Positions 39,149 to 41,933 of a stretch of DNA of 41,933 nucleotides are shown piece by piece (position 1 is the stretch's first letter; each line of letters starts with the position of its first letter). The stretch is taken from positions 1 through 41,933 of the forward strand of contig JAGBTP010000013.1 of the NCBI GenBank assembly GCA_017631255.1, in the 5' to 3' direction. A model generated the notes under the pieces. That model saw only the letters and a list, made by a program, of their open reading frames with translations. It was not told where the DNA came from and ran no database searches. The stretch is from Alistipes sp. GTDB lineage: Bacteria > Bacteroidota > Bacteroidia > Bacteroidales > Rikenellaceae. The position numbers and the translations under genes are program-made.

Positions 39149-41933
39149 TTACTTAAGCTCTGGCTTCTCGCCCATAAACTTAGGATGCATCTGCTTCGAT
39201 GCACTTGCGGCGCACATAGCTGGCACCTCGGCAGCAAGGCTCGACACCTGAGGTGCCACAGGGCCTGCGTTGAGGTTATCGTTGGCATAAAAGTCGTCGA
39301 TAGAGAACTCCAATCCGGCGTAGCGCATAATGCGCTCAACGATCTCCTGGCGTGAAATAGCCGAGAAGTAAGGGATATTATTGTTCATACACGAAGCCGA
39401 CTCTGAGCGATATACGCCACGGGTGTGGAAGTAACCACCCTCGTACATATCCACGCGTGCGCTATATGTAGGATGGAAGATAAGGTGACTCCACTCCACG
39501 GTGTTCATATCGGCGTCGGTCGACATATTGCGATACCAGCCGCGTGCCTTGGCAGCGTTGAACTCCTGAAGGTGGCTGCAGCAATTGCAGTCGCACGACT
39601 GGATGAATGCGTTGTGGTAGATGTACTCGTCACCGAGCTTACCGAAGCCGTGACCACCCGCCTCGTGCTGCACGATACCACGGAAGTCAAATGGATATGC
39701 GTCGGCCGACATAGGGCATATTGCTATTGCTGAGCCATCGCCCCACATATAGCAGATACCGCCATAGTCCGAGGTGTTCTCCACCATCACGACGAGTGTC
39801 TGCGAGAGGTTAGCCTCGTTCACAGTAGGACACTTCATCGCGTACTCGTATGTCACCTTGGTGTCAGGCGTGATGCCGTCGAGCGAGTACTGCGAGCCGA
39901 ACTTAGCATCCTTGATAGTGTTTACAGTACCCATACCTGTGTCTGGCGACATACCAACCACGGTGTAGACATTGAAGTAGTCACGATATGTGGTGTAAGG
40001 GTCTACGGCGAAGTAGTATGTGATAGCCTTGTTGATGCCATCGAGATACTTACCCTCAGCGATATCTTTCGCGTCGAAGCAGTCACCCATAAATACGATG
40101 TTGACACCACCACCCACGGTAGCTGTCTGGTTAACGATAACATCGCCATCTGCCACCTCGGCGTCGTACTGCTGTACCGACATCTTCGAGCGGTAGTCCT
40201 TGCCCTCGAGCAAGAATACAATCTCGCCCGCACGACCTGCGTGCTTGGTGTAGGTTGAGTTGCTACCGCTCTTGAGCACCTCAAACTGGCCAACCTCTGC
40301 TGCATCCATAGCGTTTACGGTTACCACCACCTCGGTCTTACCTACACCCGATGATGGAGTTACAGTCACCCACTCAGGACAGCTCTCCACGCTCCACTGC
40401 GATGTGCCGTTAGGAGTACGGAGGAGATATGTCGCCGAGTGCTCAGCGTTGAGCACACGCATCTCCGAACGCGAGATTGAGAAGTCGTGGTGCGCCGCAA
40501 TTCTACGGAAGTCGCTCCAGCCCGCCGCTGACTGATACTTAGCCACTGCTTTCTCAGGCACCTCAAGCGTAAAGTTATCCTTAGCTACGCCGTTGAAAGC
40601 ACCCGAACCAACAACTGGAGGCGTTGTAGCATTACAAGTAATCTTTGAAAGGCCATAGCAACCATTAAATGCTTTACCACCAATCACAGTCAATTTTGCA
40701 GGAAGGACTACTTCTGGAAGCAAACTACAACCATCAAACGATCCACTTTCATAATTCCAGCCGGTTGACAATGTTAGCAAATTATCAGGGAAGATAATAG
40801 GCTCACATAGGCGATTGTTACCTGCAAATGCACCTGTTTCAATCTCAATCAACTCACTTCCTTCCTCAAAAACTATTGAAGAAAAATCACAATATTCAAA
40901 GCATCTATCTGGTATTACCTGAACATACTTTGGTATAACAAGCTCACCCTGGAAATTACAACCTGAGAATGCTTGACCTCCTATCTCCTTCAAAGAGTGA
41001 GGCAAGACCAATCTGCCATTAAAACTTTTACAAATATCAAAAGCGCTACCCTCTATTATCTCAACACTCTCAGGGATAATCAAATCACCAGAGAAACCAC
41101 ATCCTCTAAAACAACTTGAAGATATCTTTGTTAATTTCGTGGGTAATACAAGATTTCCAGACAACATAGAACATCCCCAAAAACACATACTTCCCATACT
41201 CTCCAAGCTCTCTGGAAGAGTTAATGTACCTGAAAGAGATGCACACTGATTAAATGCACTATTACCCAACATCTTAATATTATGAGGGAGCTGCAATGAT
41301 GTAATATTGGTACCAGCAAATGCACTACCACCAATCTCCACTACATCATTTGGGATAATCAAGGCACCAGAAAGGAGTGTACCGTTAAAGGCACTGTCGC
41401 CAATCTTAGTTACCACCTCAGGGAATACAAAGTAAACGAGTGATGCCTTGCCGCTAAATGCGCTATTAGGGATTTCGTTGCTGTAACCAAATACACCACG
41501 ACCACTCCAGTTTTGATTATTAGGATAGCGCTCGAGAACCATCTGACGACACTCCTCATCACTCTCAGGCATATCGCCCACAAAATACTCATAGAACCAA
41601 CCCCTCTCATCACCTATATTAATATAGTAATACCACATTCCAACGATAGTAGACTCCTTAAGGTTTACCGCCTGAAGGATATCCATCTTATCGCGCATAA
41701 AGGTGAAATCGGTGGTGCAAATCTTACCCGACACCTTGAGGTTCTTAATCTTAGCTGGGTTCTTGCCGTCGGCATTGATCTTAGCCTCCAAGGTACCAGC
41801 CTCGTCGAGGTGAACGACATAGTACTGACGAGCCTCGCCACCGTGGGTGTCGACATCGGCAATCCAATTAGTAATCTCGGTATTGACAAGCTCAAACTCA
41901 TACTCACCAGTATGGCTCTTGCGGTTTACCTTA
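39149..41933 (-). CDS. Large LRR/BACON/M64 peptidase surface protein, N-terminus outside the window
   Basis: The frame is open to the right window edge, so about 927 C-terminal residues are visible. In order: an N-terminal beta region, about 10-12 BspA-type LRR_5 repeats (IIPNDVVEIGGSAFAGTNI, LTLPESLESMGSMCFWGCSM, LVLPHSLKEIGGQAF), a BACON-like domain (TYLLRTPNGTSQWSVESCPE) and an M64 peptidase domain. The motif HEAGGHGFGKLGDEY (39623-39667) has one residue more than classical HExxH, and a Cys-rich insert (SCDCNCCSH) follows. M64 includes IgA proteases, and LRR_5/BACON domains bind host glycoproteins. It is probably exported; the signal is off the window. Co-transcribed with the fimbrillin gene. 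Confidence 0.85.
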   Translation of the reverse strand, partial: KVNRKSHTGEYEFELVNTEITNWIADVDTHGGEARQYYVVHLDEAGTLEAKINADGKNPAKIKNLKVSGKICTTDFTFMRDKMDILQAVNLKESTIVGMWYYYINIGDERGWFYEYFVGDMPESDEECRQMVLERYPNNQNWSGRGVFGYSNEIPNSAFSGKASLVYFVFPEVVTKIGDSAFNGTLLSGALIIPNDVVEIGGSAFAGTNITSLQLPHNIKMLGNSAFNQCASLSGTLTLPESLESMGSMCFWGCSMLSGNLVLPTKLTKISSSCFRGCGFSGDLIIPESVEIIEGSAFDICKSFNGRLVLPHSLKEIGGQAFSGCNFQGELVIPKYVQVIPDRCFEYCDFSSIVFEEGSELIEIETGAFAGNNRLCEPIIFPDNLLTLSTGWNYESGSFDGCSLLPEVVLPAKLTVIGGKAFNGCYGLSKITCNATTPPVVGSGAFNGVAKDNFTLEVPEKAVAKYQSAAGWSDFRRIAAHHDFSISRSEMRVLNAEHSATYLLRTPNGTSQWSVESCPEWVTVTPSSGVGKTEVVVTVNAMDAAEVGQFEVLKSGSNSTYTKHAGRAGEIVFLLEGKDYRSKMSVQQYDAEVADGDVIVNQTATVGGGVNIVFMGDCFDAKDIAEGKYLDGINKAITYYFAVDPYTTYRDYFNVYTVVGMSPDTGMGTVNTIKDAKFGSQYSLDGITPDTKVTYEYAMKCPTVNEANLSQTLVVMVENTSDYGGICYMWGDGSAIAICPMSADAYPFDFRGIVQHEAGGHGFGKLGDEYIYHNAFIQSCDCNCCSHLQEFNAAKARGWYRNMSTDADMNTVEWSHLIFHPTYSARVDMYEGGYFHTRGVYRSESASCMNNNIPYFSAISRQEIVERIMRYAGLEFSIDDFYANDNLNAGPVAPQVSSLAAEVPAMCAASASKQMHPKFMGEKPELK

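Noticed and set aside
39149..41791. TTG at 41791 as the start of the LRR/M64 protein
   Set aside because: The frame stays open to the window edge and lacks a signal peptide at that point, so the true start is outside.

Overview
The window looks like a chromosomal segment of a gut-type Bacteroidales (Bacteroidota), possibly Alistipes-like; the genus is an inference. Many starts are preceded by the Bacteroidota promoter (TTTG, 19-21 nt, TAnnTTTG) and not by a Shine-Dalgarno sequence. The gene families also fit: DUF4230, DUF3575, a DUF6562-like protein, a DUF3244-like protein, fimbrillin, BACON/LRR/M64 surface proteins, GH109 and a futalosine-type MqnA. I saw no integrase, transposase, CRISPR array or phage structural gene.

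Layout. (A) 1-12568 is one long minus-strand run. In transcription order it holds a small membrane protein, an inner-membrane OmpA fusion, a 49-aa basic protein, a TerB-like protein, a PD-(D/E)XK nuclease, a GIY-YIG nuclease, a 105-aa domain protein, two DUF4230 proteins, an outer-membrane barrel, small basic proteins, two lipoproteins, a KAP P-loop NTPase, pyroglutamyl peptidase and a partial ion channel. Two domain families recur within this run. The 105-aa domain is both free and fused to OmpA, and a second domain is shared by the OmpA fusion and the KAP NTPase. I read this as a candidate uncharacterised envelope-anchored nuclease/NTPase system. (B) 12618-12826 encodes a 6S-like RNA. (C) 12975-14793 holds a divergent membrane Ser/Thr kinase and HTH pair with interleaved promoters. 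(D) 14852-18660 holds rpsT, tRNA-Glu, a FecBCD-type ABC importer and tRNA-Pro. (E) 18745-22244 holds GH109, SanA and an EamA transporter. (F) 22307-26751 is a minus-strand group of a sirtuin, an unknown 133-aa protein, an ADP-ribosylglycohydrolase, a vWA protein and a WG-repeat membrane protein, a possible ADP-ribose/NAD signalling module. (G) 26957-29338 is a two-gene surface operon (DUF3575 plus a DUF6562-like lipoprotein). (H) 29697-36840 holds fabD, a ROK regulator with a GNAT enzyme, a membrane TPR/LuxR-like regulator with a DUF3244-like lipoprotein, corA and mqnA. (I) 37036-41933 holds an orphan lipoprotein flanked by identical 28-nt hairpins, then a fimbrillin-like lipoprotein and a large LRR/BACON/M64 protein cut by the window edge.

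Housekeeping genes (rpsT, fabD, tRNAs, corA, mqnA) are interspersed with accessory loci. The accessory parts most worth attention are regions A, C and F, which combine nucleases, NTPase, TerB, kinase, sirtuin, ADP-ribose hydrolase and vWA proteins. No function was tested; family assignments come from motifs read by eye.
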